A stretch of DNA of 64,000 nucleotides from the NCBI RefSeq assembly GCF_032452875.1, contig NW_026893632.1:434001-498000 (forward strand). The letters are read 5' to 3'. The notes under the pieces were generated by a model. That model worked only from the letters and a program-made list of their open reading frames with translations, was not told where the DNA came from and searched no databases. A program made the translations under genes and the position numbers. Source of the DNA: Bos javanicus. Taxonomy: Eukaryota > Chordata > Mammalia > Artiodactyla > Bovidae. Each line of letters opens with the position of its first letter. Position 1 is the first letter of the stretch. Below, one piece after another: positions 1-11,812 of this stretch.

Positions 1-713
1 TGATCACGGGACTGATCATGCACTGATCACGGGCTATCATGCACTGACACATGACTGACATGCACTGATCACGTGGCTGATCATGCACTGATCACGTGAC
101 TGATCATGCACTGATCACGTGACTGATCATGCACTGATCACGTGGCTGATCATGCACTGATCACGTGGCTATCATGCACTGATCACGTGGCTGATCATGC
201 ACTGATCACGTAGCTACCATGCACTGATCACGTGACTGATCATGCACTGATCACGTAACTGATCATGCACTGATCACGTGGCTGATCATGCACTGATCAC
301 GTGGCTGATCATGCACTGATCACGTGACTGATCATGCACTGATCACGTGGCTATCATGCACTGATCACGTGGCTGATCATGCACTGATCACGTGGCTGAT
401 CATGCACTGATCACGTGGCTGATCATGCACTGATCACGTGACTGATCATGCACTGATCACGTGACTGATCATGCACTGATCACGTGGCTATCATGCACTG
501 ATCACGTGGCTGATCATGCACTGATCACGTGACTGATCATGCACTGATCACGTGACTGATCATGCACTGATCACGTGGCTGATCATGCACTGATACCGTG
601 ACTGAGCATGGACTGATCACATGACTATCATGTAGTGATCACGTGACTTAATGGCGCTGATCATGTGACTGATCATGCGCTGATCATGTTTGCTATCATA
701 CACTGATCATGTG

Positions 714-953
714 CCTCTGGAGGCAATAAACAAAGAGCTGAGTAGGCACGAATCAAACAGTCAGCAGGCAATAATCATGGAACTCAGCTGTGAGGAATCA
801 TGCTGCTCAGCTGGCAATAATCAAGCAGCTGAGCAGGCAGGAATTACGCAGCACAGCTGGCAATTGTCAAGCAGATGACAGGCAGGAATCGTGCAGCTCA
901 GCTGGCAATTGTCAAGCAGATGAGCAGACAGTAATCACGCAGCTCAGCAGGCC
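714..953 (+). repeat. Type A island, five 46-bp repeats (empty insertion site)
   Basis: Five tandem 45-46-bp units, each starting GGCAAT or close to it and ending CAGCTCAGC(A/T). The type A class is marked by GCAATAAACAAAG and GAGGAATCATG. Just upstream, ATCATGTGCCTCTGGAGG is the uninterrupted version of the site that carries an LTR in the central array. A 62-codon TTG-start frame crosses it (690-878) and is judged non-coding because it recurs with the repeat. Confidence 0.85.
725..730 (+). promoter_or_regulatory. AATAAA hexamer in type A islands
   Basis: Canonical poly(A)-signal hexamer at the start of the first 46-mer. It is present in left type A islands and in the one at 63839, but reads AATGAA in type B islands and AATACT in the LTR units. 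Probably chance, though it could end satellite transcripts. Confidence 0.3.
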
Positions 954-1362
954 CTGATCACGTGACTGAGCATGCACTGTTCACGTGGCTGATCATACAC
1001 TGATCACGTGATGATCATGCACTGATCACTTGGATATCATGCACTGATCACGTGGCTGATCATACACTGTTCACGTGTCTGACCATGCACTGATCACGTG
1101 GCTGATCATACACTGCTCACGTAACTGATCATGCACTGATCACGTGGCTATCATGCACTGATCACGTGGCTGAACATGCACTGTTCACGTGGCTGATCAC
1201 ACACCTGTCACGTGACATATCATGCACTGATCACGTGGCACTCATGCACTGATCACGTGGCTGATCATGCACTGATCACGTGGCATCATGCACTGATCAC
1301 GTGGCTATCATGCACTGATCACGTGGCTGATCATGCAATGATCACGTAGCTACCATGTACTG

Positions 1363-1372
1363 GTCACGTGAC
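1363..1372. promoter_or_regulatory. Extended E-box palindrome GTCACGTGAC
   Basis: Perfect 10-bp palindrome matching the CLEAR/USF/TFE-type site. It arises in the variant monomer TACTGGTCACGTGACTG, which recurs in most HOR copies (for example near 1,797, 8,872 and 12,630). Ordinary monomers carry the 6-bp core CACGTG. Binding is inference. Confidence 0.4.
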
Positions 1373-2857
1373 TGATCATGCACTGATCACGTAACTGATC
1401 ATGCACTGATCACGTGGCTGATCATGCACTGATCACGTGGCTGATCATGCACTGATCACGTGACTGATCATGCACTGATCACGTGACTGATCATGCACTG
1501 ATCACGTGGCTATCATGCACTGATCACGTGGCTATCATGCACTGATCACGTGGCTGATCACACACTGATCACGTGACTGATCATGCACTGATCACGTGAC
1601 TGATCATGCACTGATCACGTGACTGATCATGCACTGATCACGTGGCTGATCATGCACTGATCACGTGGCTGATCATGCACTGATCACGTGGCTGATCATG
1701 CACTGATCACGTGGCTGATCATGCACTGATCACGTGGCTATCATGCACTGATCACGTGGCTGATCATGCACTGATCACGTAGCTACCATGTACTGGTCAC
1801 GTGACTGATCATGCACTGATCACGTGACTGATCATGCACTGATCACGTGGCTGATCATGCACTGATCACGTGACTGATCATGCACTGATCACGTGACTGA
1901 TCATGCACTGATCACGTGGCTATCATGCACTGATCACGTGGCTGATCATGCACTGATCACGTGACTGATCATGCACTGATCACGTGACTGATCATGCACT
2001 GATCACGTGGCTATCATGCACTGATCACGTGGCTGATCATGCACTGATCACGTGACTGATCATGCACTGATCACGTGACTGATCATGCACTGATCACGTG
2101 GCTATCATGCACTGATCACGTGGCTGATCATGCACTGATCACGTGACTGATCATGCACTGATTGACATCATGTAACTGATCATGCACTGATCACGTGGCT
2201 GATCATGCACTGATCACGTGACTGATCATGCACTGATCACGTGACTGATCATGCACTGATCACGTGGCTATCATGCACTGATCACGTGGCTGATCATGCA
2301 CTGATCACGTGACTGATCATGCACTGATCACGTGACTGATCATGCACTGATCACGTGGCTATCATGCACTGATCACGTGGCTGATCATGCACTGATCACG
2401 TGGCTATCATGCACTGATCACGTGACTGATCATGCACTGATCACGTGACTGATCATGCACTGATCACGTGACTGATCATGCACTGATCACGTGACTGATC
2501 ATGCACTGATCACGTGGCTATCATGCACTGATCACGTGGCTGATCATGCACTGATCACGTGGCTGATCATGCACTGATCACGTGACTGATCATGCACTGA
2601 TCACGTGGCTGATCATGCACTGATCACGTGGCTATCATGCACTGATCACGTGACTGATCATGCACTGATCACGTGGCTATCATGCACTGATCACGTGGCT
2701 GATCATGCACTGATCACGCAGCTACCATGCACTGATCACGTGACTGATCATGCACTGATCACGTAACTGATCATGCACTGATCACGTGGCTTATCATGCA
2801 CTGATCATGTGACTGATCATGTGCTGATCATGTTTGGTGTCATACACTGATCATGTG

Positions 2858-3093
2858 CCTCTGGAGGCAATGAACAAAGAGCTGAGTAGGCAGGAAACAG
2901 TCAGCAGGCAATAATCATGGAACTCAGCTGTGAGAAATCATGCTGCTCAGCTGGCAATAATCAAGCAGCTGAGCAGGCAGGAATTACGCAGCACAGCTGG
3001 CAATTGTCAAGCAGATGACAGGCAGGAATCGTGCAGCTCAGCTGGCAATTGTCAAGCAGATGAGCAGACAGTAATCACGCAGCTCAGCAGGCC
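2858..3093 (+). repeat. Type B island, five 46-bp repeats
   Basis: Same five-unit structure as the type A islands but with GCAATGAACAAAG, a 4-bp shorter first unit (GGAAACAGTCAGC) and GAGAAATCATG. No LTR is inserted at its left end. Confidence 0.85.
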
Positions 3094-4057
3094 CTGATCA
3101 CGTGACTGAGCATGCACTGTTCACGTGGCTGATCACACACTGATCACGTGACTGATCATGCACTGATCACGTGGCTATCATGCACTGATCACGTGACTGA
3201 TCATGCACTGATCACGTGATATCATGCACTGATCACGTGGCTGATCATGCACTGATCACGTGGCTGATCATGCACTGATCACGTGACTGATCATGCACTG
3301 ATCACGTGGCTATCATGCACTGATCACGTGGCTGATCATGCACTGATCACGGGACTGATCATGCACTGATCACGGGCTATCATGCACTGACACATGACTG
3401 ATCATGCACTGATCACGTGGATGATCATGCACTGATCACGTGACTGATCATGCACTGATCACGTGACTGATCATGCACTGATCACGTGGCTGATCATGCA
3501 CTGATCACGTGGCTATCATGCACTGATCACGTGGCTGATCATGCACTGATCACGTAGCTATCATGCACTGATCACGTGACTGATCATGCACTGATCACGT
3601 AACTGATCATGCACTGATCACGTGGCTGATCATGCACTGATCACGTGGCTGATCATGCACTGATCACGTGACTGATCATGCACTGATCACGTGGCTATCA
3701 TGCACTGATCACGTGGCTGATCATGCACTGATCACGTGACTGATCATGCACTGATCACGTGGCTGATCATGCACTGATCACGTGACTGATCATGCACTGA
3801 TCACGTGACTGATCATGCACTGATCACGTGGCTATCATGCACTGATCACGTGGCTGATCATGCACTGATCACGTGACTGATCATGCACTGATCACGTGAC
3901 TGATCATGCACTGATCACGTGGCTGATCATGCACTGATACCGTGACTGAGCATGGACTGATCACATGACTATCATGTAGTGATCACGTGACTTAATGGCG
4001 CTGATCATGTGACTGATCATGCGCTGATCATGTTTGCTATCATACACTGATCATGTG

Positions 4058-4297
4058 CCTCTGGAGGCAATAAACAAAGAGCTGAGTAGGCACGAATCAA
4101 ACAGTCAGCAGGCAATAATCATGGAACTCAGCTGTGAGGAATCATGCTGCTCAGCTGGCAATAATCAAGCAGCTGAGCAGGCAGGAATTACGCAGCACAG
4201 CTGGCAATTGTCAAGCAGATGACAGGCAGGAATCGTGCAGCTCAGCTGGCAATTGTCAAGCAGATGAGCAGACAGTAATCACGCAGCTCAGCAGGCC
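4058..4297 (+). repeat. Type A island, 46-bp repeats
   Basis: Essentially identical to the island at 714-953; five 46-bp units with GCAATAAAC at the start. Empty LTR insertion site. Confidence 0.85.
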
Positions 4298-6619
4298 CTG
4301 ATCACGTGACTGAGCATGCACTGTTCACGTGGCTGATCATACACTGATCACGTGATGATCATGCACTGATCACTTGGATATCATGCACTGATCACGTGGC
4401 TGATCATACACTGTTCACGTGTCTGACCATGCACTGATCACGTGGCTGATCATACACTGCTCACGTAACTGATCATGCACTGATCACGTGGCTATCATGC
4501 ACTGATCACGTGGCTGATCATGCACTGATCACGTGGCTGATCACACACTGTCACGTGACATATCATGCACTGATCACGTGGCACTCATGCACTGATCACG
4601 TGGCTGATCATGCACTGATCACGTGGTATCATGCACTGATCACGTGGCTGATCATGCACTGATCACGTGGCTATCATGCACTGATCACGTGGCTGATCAT
4701 GCAATGATCACGTGCTATCATGCACTGATCACGTGACTGATCATGCACTGATCACGTGACTGATCATGCACTGATCACGTGGCTGATCATGCACTGATCA
4801 CGTGGCTGATCATGCACGATCACGTGACTGATCATGCACTGATCACGTGACTGATCATGCACTGATCACGTGGCTGATCATGCACTGATCACGTGGCTAT
4901 CATGCACTGATCACGTGGCTGATCACACACGATCACGTGACTGATCATGCACTGATCACGTGACTGATCATGCACTGATCACGTGGCTGATCATGCACTG
5001 ATCACGTGGCTGATCATGCACTGATCACGTGGCTGATCATGCACTGATCACGTGGCTATCATGCACTGATCACGTGGCTGATCATGCAATGATCACGTAG
5101 CTACCATGCACTGGTCACGTGACTGATCATGCACTGATCACGTAATTGATCATGCACTGATCACGTGGCTGATCATGCACTGATCACGTGACTGATCATG
5201 CACTGATCACGTGACTGATCATGCACTGATCACGTGGCTATCATGCACTGATCACGTGGCTGATCATGCACTGATCACGTGACTGATCATGCACTGATCA
5301 CGTGACTGATCATGCACTGATCACGTGGCTATCATGCACTGATCACGTGGCTGATCATGCACTGATCACGTGTCTGATCATGCACTGATCACGTGGCTGA
5401 TCATGCACTGATCACGTAACTGATCATGCACTGATCACGTGGCTATCATGCACTGATCACGTGGCTGATCATGCACTGATCACGTGGCTGATCACACACT
5501 GTCACGTGACTGATCATGCACTGATCACGTGGCACTCATGCACTGATCACGTGGCTGATCATACACTGATCACGTGACTGATCATGCACTGATCACGTGG
5601 CTATCATGCACTGATCACGTGGCTGATCATGCAATGATCACGTAGCTACCATATACTGATCACGTGACTGATCATGCACTGATCACGTAAATGATCATGC
5701 ACTGATCACGTGACTGATCATGCACTGATCACGTGACTGATCATGCACTGATCACGTGGCTATCATGCACTGATCACGTGGCTGATCATGCACTGATCAC
5801 GTAGCAACCATGTACTGGTCACGTGACTGATCATGCACTGATCACGTAATTGATCATGCACTGATCACGTGGCTGATCATGCACTGATCACGTGGCTGAT
5901 CACACACTGATCACGTGACTGATCATGCACTGATCACGTGGCTATCATGCACTGATCACGTGGCTATCATGCACTGATCACGTGGATATCATGCACTGAT
6001 CACGTGGCTGATCATGCACTGATCACGTGGCTGATCATGCACTGATCACGTGGCTATCATGCACTGATCACGTGGCTGATCATGCACTGATCACGTGGCT
6101 ATCATGCACTGATCACGTGACTGATCATGCACTGATCACGTGATTGATCATGCACTGATCACGTGACTGATCATGCACTGATCACGTGGCTGATCATGCA
6201 CTGATCACGTGACTGATCATGCACTGATCACGTGGCTATCATGCACTGATCACGTGGCTATCATGCACTGATCACGTGGCTATCATGCACTGATCACGTG
6301 ACTGATCATGCACTGATCACGTGGCTGATCATGCACTGATCACGTGACTGATCATGCACTGATCACGTGGCTGATCATGCACTGATCACGTGGCTATCAT
6401 GCACTGATCACGTGACTGATCATGCACTGATCACGTGGCTATCATGCACTGATCACGTGGCTGATCATGCACTGATCACGCAGCTACCATGCACTGATCA
6501 CATGACTGATCATGCACTGATCACGTGACTGATCATGCACTGATCACGTGGCTTATCATGCACTGATCATGTGACTGATCATGCGCTGATCATGTTTGGT
6601 ATCATACACTGATCATGTG

Positions 6620-6855
6620 CCTCTGGAGGCAATGAACAAAGAGCTGAGTAGGCACGAAACAGTCAGCAGGCAATAATCATGGAACTCAGCTGTGAGAAAT
6701 CATGCTGCTCAGCTGGCAATAATCAAGCAGCTGAGCAGGCAGGAATTACGCAGCACAGCTGGCAATTGTCAAGCAGATGACAGGCAGGAATCGTGCAGCT
6801 CAGCTGGCAATTGTCAAGCAGATGAGCAGACAGTAATCACGCAGCTCAGCAGGCC
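6620..6855 (+). repeat. Type B island, 46-bp repeats
   Basis: Five 46-bp units with GCAATGAAC and GAGAAATCATG, near-identical to 2858-3093 except that it reads GGCACGAAAC. Empty LTR site. Confidence 0.85.
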
Positions 6856-7817
6856 CTGATCACGTGACTGAGCATGCACTGTTCACGTGGCTGATCATAC
6901 ACTGATCACGTGACTGATCATGCACTGATCACGTGGCTATCATGCACTGATCACGTGACTGATCATGCACTGATCACGTAATATCATGCACTGATCACGT
7001 GGCTATCATGCACTGATCACGTGGCTGATCATGCACTGATCACGTGACTGATCATGCACTGATCACGTGGCTATCATGCACTGATCACGTGGCTGATCAT
7101 GCACTGATCACGTGACTGATCATGCACTGATCACGGGCTATCATGCACTGATACATGACTGACATGCACTGATCACGTGGCTGATCATGCACTGATCACG
7201 TGACTGATCATGCACTGATCACGTGACTGATCATGCACTGATCACGTGGCTGATCATGCACTGATCACGTGGCTATCATGCACTGATCACGTGGCTGATC
7301 ATGCACTGATCACGTAGCTATCATGCACTGATCACGTGACTGATCATGCACTGATCACGTAATTGATCATGCACTGATCACGTGGCTGATCATGCACTGA
7401 TCACGTGGCTGATCATGCACTGATCACGTGACTGATCATGCACTGATCACGTGGCTATCATGCACTGATCACGTGGCTGATCATGCACTGATCACGTGAC
7501 TGATCATGCACTGATCACGTGGCTGATCATGCACTGATCACGTGACTGATCATGCACTGATCACGTGACTGATCATGCACTGATCACGTGGCTATCATGC
7601 ACTGATCACGTGGCTGATCATGCACTGATCACGTGACTGATCATGCACTGATCACGTGACTGATCATGCACTGATCACGTGGCTGATCATGCACTGATAC
7701 CGTGACTGAGCATGGACTGATCACATGACTATCATGTAGTGATCACGTGACTTAATGGCTCTGATCATGTGACTGATCATGCGCTGATCATGTTTGCTAT
7801 CATACACTGATCATGTG

Positions 7818-8056
7818 CCTCTGGAGGCAATAAACAAAGAGCTGAGTAGGCACGAATCAAACAGTCAGCAGGCAATAATCATGGAACTCAGCTGTGAGGA
7901 ATCATGCTGCTCAGCTGGCAATAATCAAGCAGCTAGCAGGCAGGAATTACGCAGCACAGCTGGCAATTGTCAAGCAGATGACAGGCAGGAATCGTGCAGC
8001 TCAGCTGGCAATTGTCAAGCAGATGAGCAGACAGTAATCACGCAGCTCAGCAGGCC
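7818..8056 (+). repeat. Type A island with a 1-bp deletion
   Basis: Type A five-unit island. One G is lost in the third unit (AAGCAGCTAGCAGG). This shifts the meaningless reading frame and makes an 88-codon frame here instead of 62, which shows that the frame is not under selection. Confidence 0.85.
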
Positions 8057-10375
8057 CTGATCACGTGACTGAGCATGCACTGTTCACGTGGCTGATCATA
8101 CACTGATCACGTGATGATCATGCACTGATCACTTGGATATCATGCACTGATCACGTGGCTGATCATACACTGTTCACGTGTCTGACCATGCACTGATCAC
8201 GTGGCTGATCATACACTGCTCAGGTAACTGATCATGCACTGATCACGTGGCTATCATGGACTGATCACGTGGCTGAACATGCACTGTTCACGTGGCTGAT
8301 CACACACCTGTCACGTGACATATCATGCACTGATCACGTGGCACTCATGCACTGATCACGTGGCTGATCATGCACTGATCACGTGGTATCATGCACTGAT
8401 CACGTGGCTATCATGCACTGATCACGTGGCTATCATGCACTGATCACGTGGCTGATCATGCACTGATCACGTGCTATCATGCACTGATCACGTGACTGAT
8501 CATGCACTGATCACGTGACTGATCATGCACTGATCACGTGGCTGATCATGCACTGATCACGTGGCTGATCATGCACTGATCACGTGACTGATCATGCACT
8601 GATCACGTGACTGATCATGCACTGATCACGTGGCTGATCATGCACTGATCACGTGGCTATCATGCACTGATCACGTGGCTGATCACACACGATCACGTGA
8701 CTGATCATGCACTGATCACGTGACTATCATGCACTGATCACGTGGCTGATCATGCACTGATCACGTGGCTGATCATGCACTGATCACGTGGCTGATCATG
8801 CACTGATCACGTGGCTATCATGCACTGATCACGTGGCTGATCATGCAATGATCACGTAGCTACCATGTACTGGTCACGTGACTGATCATGCACTGATCAC
8901 GTGACTGATCATGCACTGATCACGTGGCTGATCATGCACTGATCACGTGACTGATCATGCACTGATCACGTGACTGATCATGCACTGATCACGTGGCTAT
9001 CATGCACTGATCACGTGGCTGATCATGCACTGATCACGTGACTGATCATGCACTGATCACGTGACTGATCATGCACTGATCACGTGGCTATCATGCACTG
9101 ATCACGTGGCTGATCATGCACTGATCACGTGTCTGATCATGCACTGATCACGTGGCTGATCATGCACTGATCACGTAACTGATCATGCACTGATCACGTG
9201 GCTATCATGCACTGATCACGTGGCTGATCATGCACTGATCACGTGGCTGATCACACACTGTCACGTGACTGATCATGCACTGATCACGTGGCACTCATGC
9301 ACTGATCACGTGGCTGATCATACACTGATCACGTGACTGATCATGCACTGATCACGTGGCTATCATGCACTGATCACGTGGCTGATCATGCACTGATCAC
9401 GTAGCTACCATGCACTGATCACGTGACTGATCATGCACTGATCACGTAAATGATCATGCACTGATCACGTGACTGATCATGCACTGATCACGTGACTGAT
9501 CATGCACTGATCACGTGGCTATCATGCACTGATCACGTGGCTGATCATGCACTGATCACGTAGCAACCATGCACTGATCACGTGACTGATCATGCACTGA
9601 TCACGTAATTGATCATGCACTGATCACGTGACTGATCATGCACTGATCACGTGGCTGATCACACACTGATCACGTGACTGATCATGCACTGATCACGTGG
9701 CTATCATGCACTGATCACGTGGCTATCATGCACTGATCACGTGGCTATCATGCACTGATCACGTGGCTGATCATGCACTGATCACGTGGCTATCATGCAC
9801 TGATCACGTGGCTATCATGCACTGATCACGTGGCTGATCATGCACTGATCACGTGGCTATCATGCACTGATCACGTGACTGATCATGCACTGATCACGTG
9901 ATTGATCATGCACTGATCACGTGACTGATCATGCACTGATCACGTGGCTGATCATGCACTATCACGTGACTGATCATGCACTGATCACGTGGCTATCATG
10001 CACTGATCACGTGGCTATCATGCACTGATCACGTGGCTATCATGCACTATCACGTGACTGATCATGCACTGATCACGTGGCTGATCATGCACTGATCACG
10101 TGACTGATCATGCACTGATCACGTGGCTGATCATGCACTGATCACGTAGCTATCATGCACTGATCACGTGACTGATCATGCACTGATCACGTGGCTATCA
10201 TGCACTGATCACGTGGCTGATCATGCACTGATCACGCAGCTACCATGCACTGATCACGTGACTGATCATGCACTGATCACGTGACTGATCATGCACTGAT
10301 CACGTGGCTTATCATGCACTGATCATGTGACTGATCATGTGCTGATCATGTTTGGTATCATACACTGATCATGTG

Positions 10376-10611
10376 CCTCTGGAGGCAATGAACAAAGAGC
10401 TGAGTAGGCACGAAACAGTCAGCAGGCAATAATCATGGAACTCAGCTGTGAGAAATCATGCTGCTCAGCTGGCAATAATCAAGCAGCTGAGCAGGCAGGA
10501 ATTACGCAGCACAGCTGGCAATTGTCAAGCAGATGACAGGCAGGAATCGTGCAGCTCAGCTGGCAATTGTCAAGCAGATGAGCAGACAGTAATCACGCAG
10601 CTCAGCAGGCC
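10376..10611 (+). repeat. Type B island, 46-bp repeats
   Basis: Five 46-bp units, GCAATGAAC start and GAGAAATCATG. Collinear with 6620-6855, one HOR period (3.76 kb) away. Confidence 0.85.
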
Positions 10612-11572
10612 CTGATCACGTGACTGAGCATGCACTGTTCACGTGGCTGATCATACACTGATCACGTGACTGATCATGCACTGATCACGTGGCTATCATG
10701 CACTGATCACGTGACTGTCATGCACTGATCACGTAATATCATGCACTGATCACGTGGCTATCATGCACTGATCACGTGGCTGATCATGCACTGATCACGT
10801 GACTGATCATGCACTGATCACGTGGCTATCATGCACTGATCACGTGGCTGATCATGCACTGATCACGGGACTGATCATGCACTGATCACGGGCTATCATG
10901 CACTGACACATGACTGACATGCACTGATCACGTGGCTGATCATGCACTGATCACGTGACTGATCATGCACTGATCACGTGACTGATCATGCACTGATCAC
11001 GTGGCTGATCATGCACTGATCACGTGGCTATCATGCACTGATCACGTGGCTGATCATGCACTGATCACGTAGCTACCATGCACTGATCACGTGACTGATC
11101 ATGCACTGATCACGTAATTGATCATGCACTGATCACGTGGCTGATCATGCACTGATCACGTGGCTGATCATGCACTGATCACGTGACTGATCATGCACTG
11201 ATCACGTGGCTATCATGCACTGATCACGTGGCTGATCATGCACTGATCACGTGACTGATCATGCACTGATCACGTGGCTGATCATGCACTGATCACGTGA
11301 CTGATCATGCACTGATCACGTGACTGATCATGCACTGATCACGTGGCTATCATGCACTGATCACGTGACTGATCATGCACTGATCACGTGACTGATCATG
11401 CACTGATCACGTGACTGATCATGCACTGATCACGTGGCTGATCATGCACTGATACCGTGACTGAGCATGGACTGATCACATGACTATCATGTAGTGATCA
11501 CGTGACTTAATGGCGCTGATCATGTGACTGATCATGCGCTGATCATGTTTGCTATCATACACTGATCATGTG

Positions 11573-11812
11573 CCTCTGGAGGCAATAAACAAAGAGCTGA
11601 GTAGGCACGAATCAAACAGTCAGCAGGCAATAATCATGGAACTCAGCTGTGAGGAATCATGCTGCTCAGCTGGCAATAATCAAGCAGCTGAGCAGGCAGG
11701 AATTACGCAGCACAGCTGGCAATTGTCAAGCAGATGACAGGCAGGAATCGTGCAGCTCAGCTGGCAATTGTCAAGCAGATGAGCAGACAGTAATCACGCA
11801 GCTCAGCAGGCC
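11573..11812 (+). repeat. Type A island, 46-bp repeats
   Basis: Five-unit type A island, GCAATAAAC start, 3.76 kb after the previous type A island. Empty LTR site. Confidence 0.85.

Larger units (their letters stand above)
1..3343 (+). repeat. HOR copy 1 of the 23-bp array
   Basis: Starts at the marker monomer pair with CACGGG in place of CACGTG, followed by CTGACACATGACTGACATG. Contains a type A island (714-953) and a type B island (2858-3093). It is about 0.4 kb shorter than copies 2 and 3, with the shortfall between its two islands (island starts 2.14 kb apart rather than 2.56 kb). The window edge coincides with the marker, so the true left end may lie outside. Confidence 0.75.
3344..7104 (+). 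repeat. HOR copy 2 of the 23-bp array (3.76 kb)
   Basis: Marker to marker 3,761 bp. It holds a type A island (4058-4297) and a type B island (6620-6855). Variant monomers follow the same order as in copy 3, including the diverged CACTTGGATATC and CACTGTTCACGTGTCTGACC monomers after the type A island. Confidence 0.8.
7105..10859 (+). repeat. HOR copy 3 of the 23-bp array (3.76 kb)
   Basis: Marker to marker 3,755 bp, collinear with copy 2. The first marker monomer has reverted to CACGTG while the second keeps CACGGG. Type A island at 7818-8056, type B island at 10376-10611. Confidence 0.8.

Noticed and set aside
1..700. Regular repeats suggesting a CRISPR array
   Set aside because: There are no unique spacers; repeats abut directly and variants are point changes. 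This is eukaryotic satellite DNA.
690..878. 62- and 88-codon frames over the islands (also 4034, 7794, 11549, 55995)
   Set aside because: They start at TTG, lie across 46-bp repeats, recur with the HOR and change length by a 1-bp indel. Not genes.
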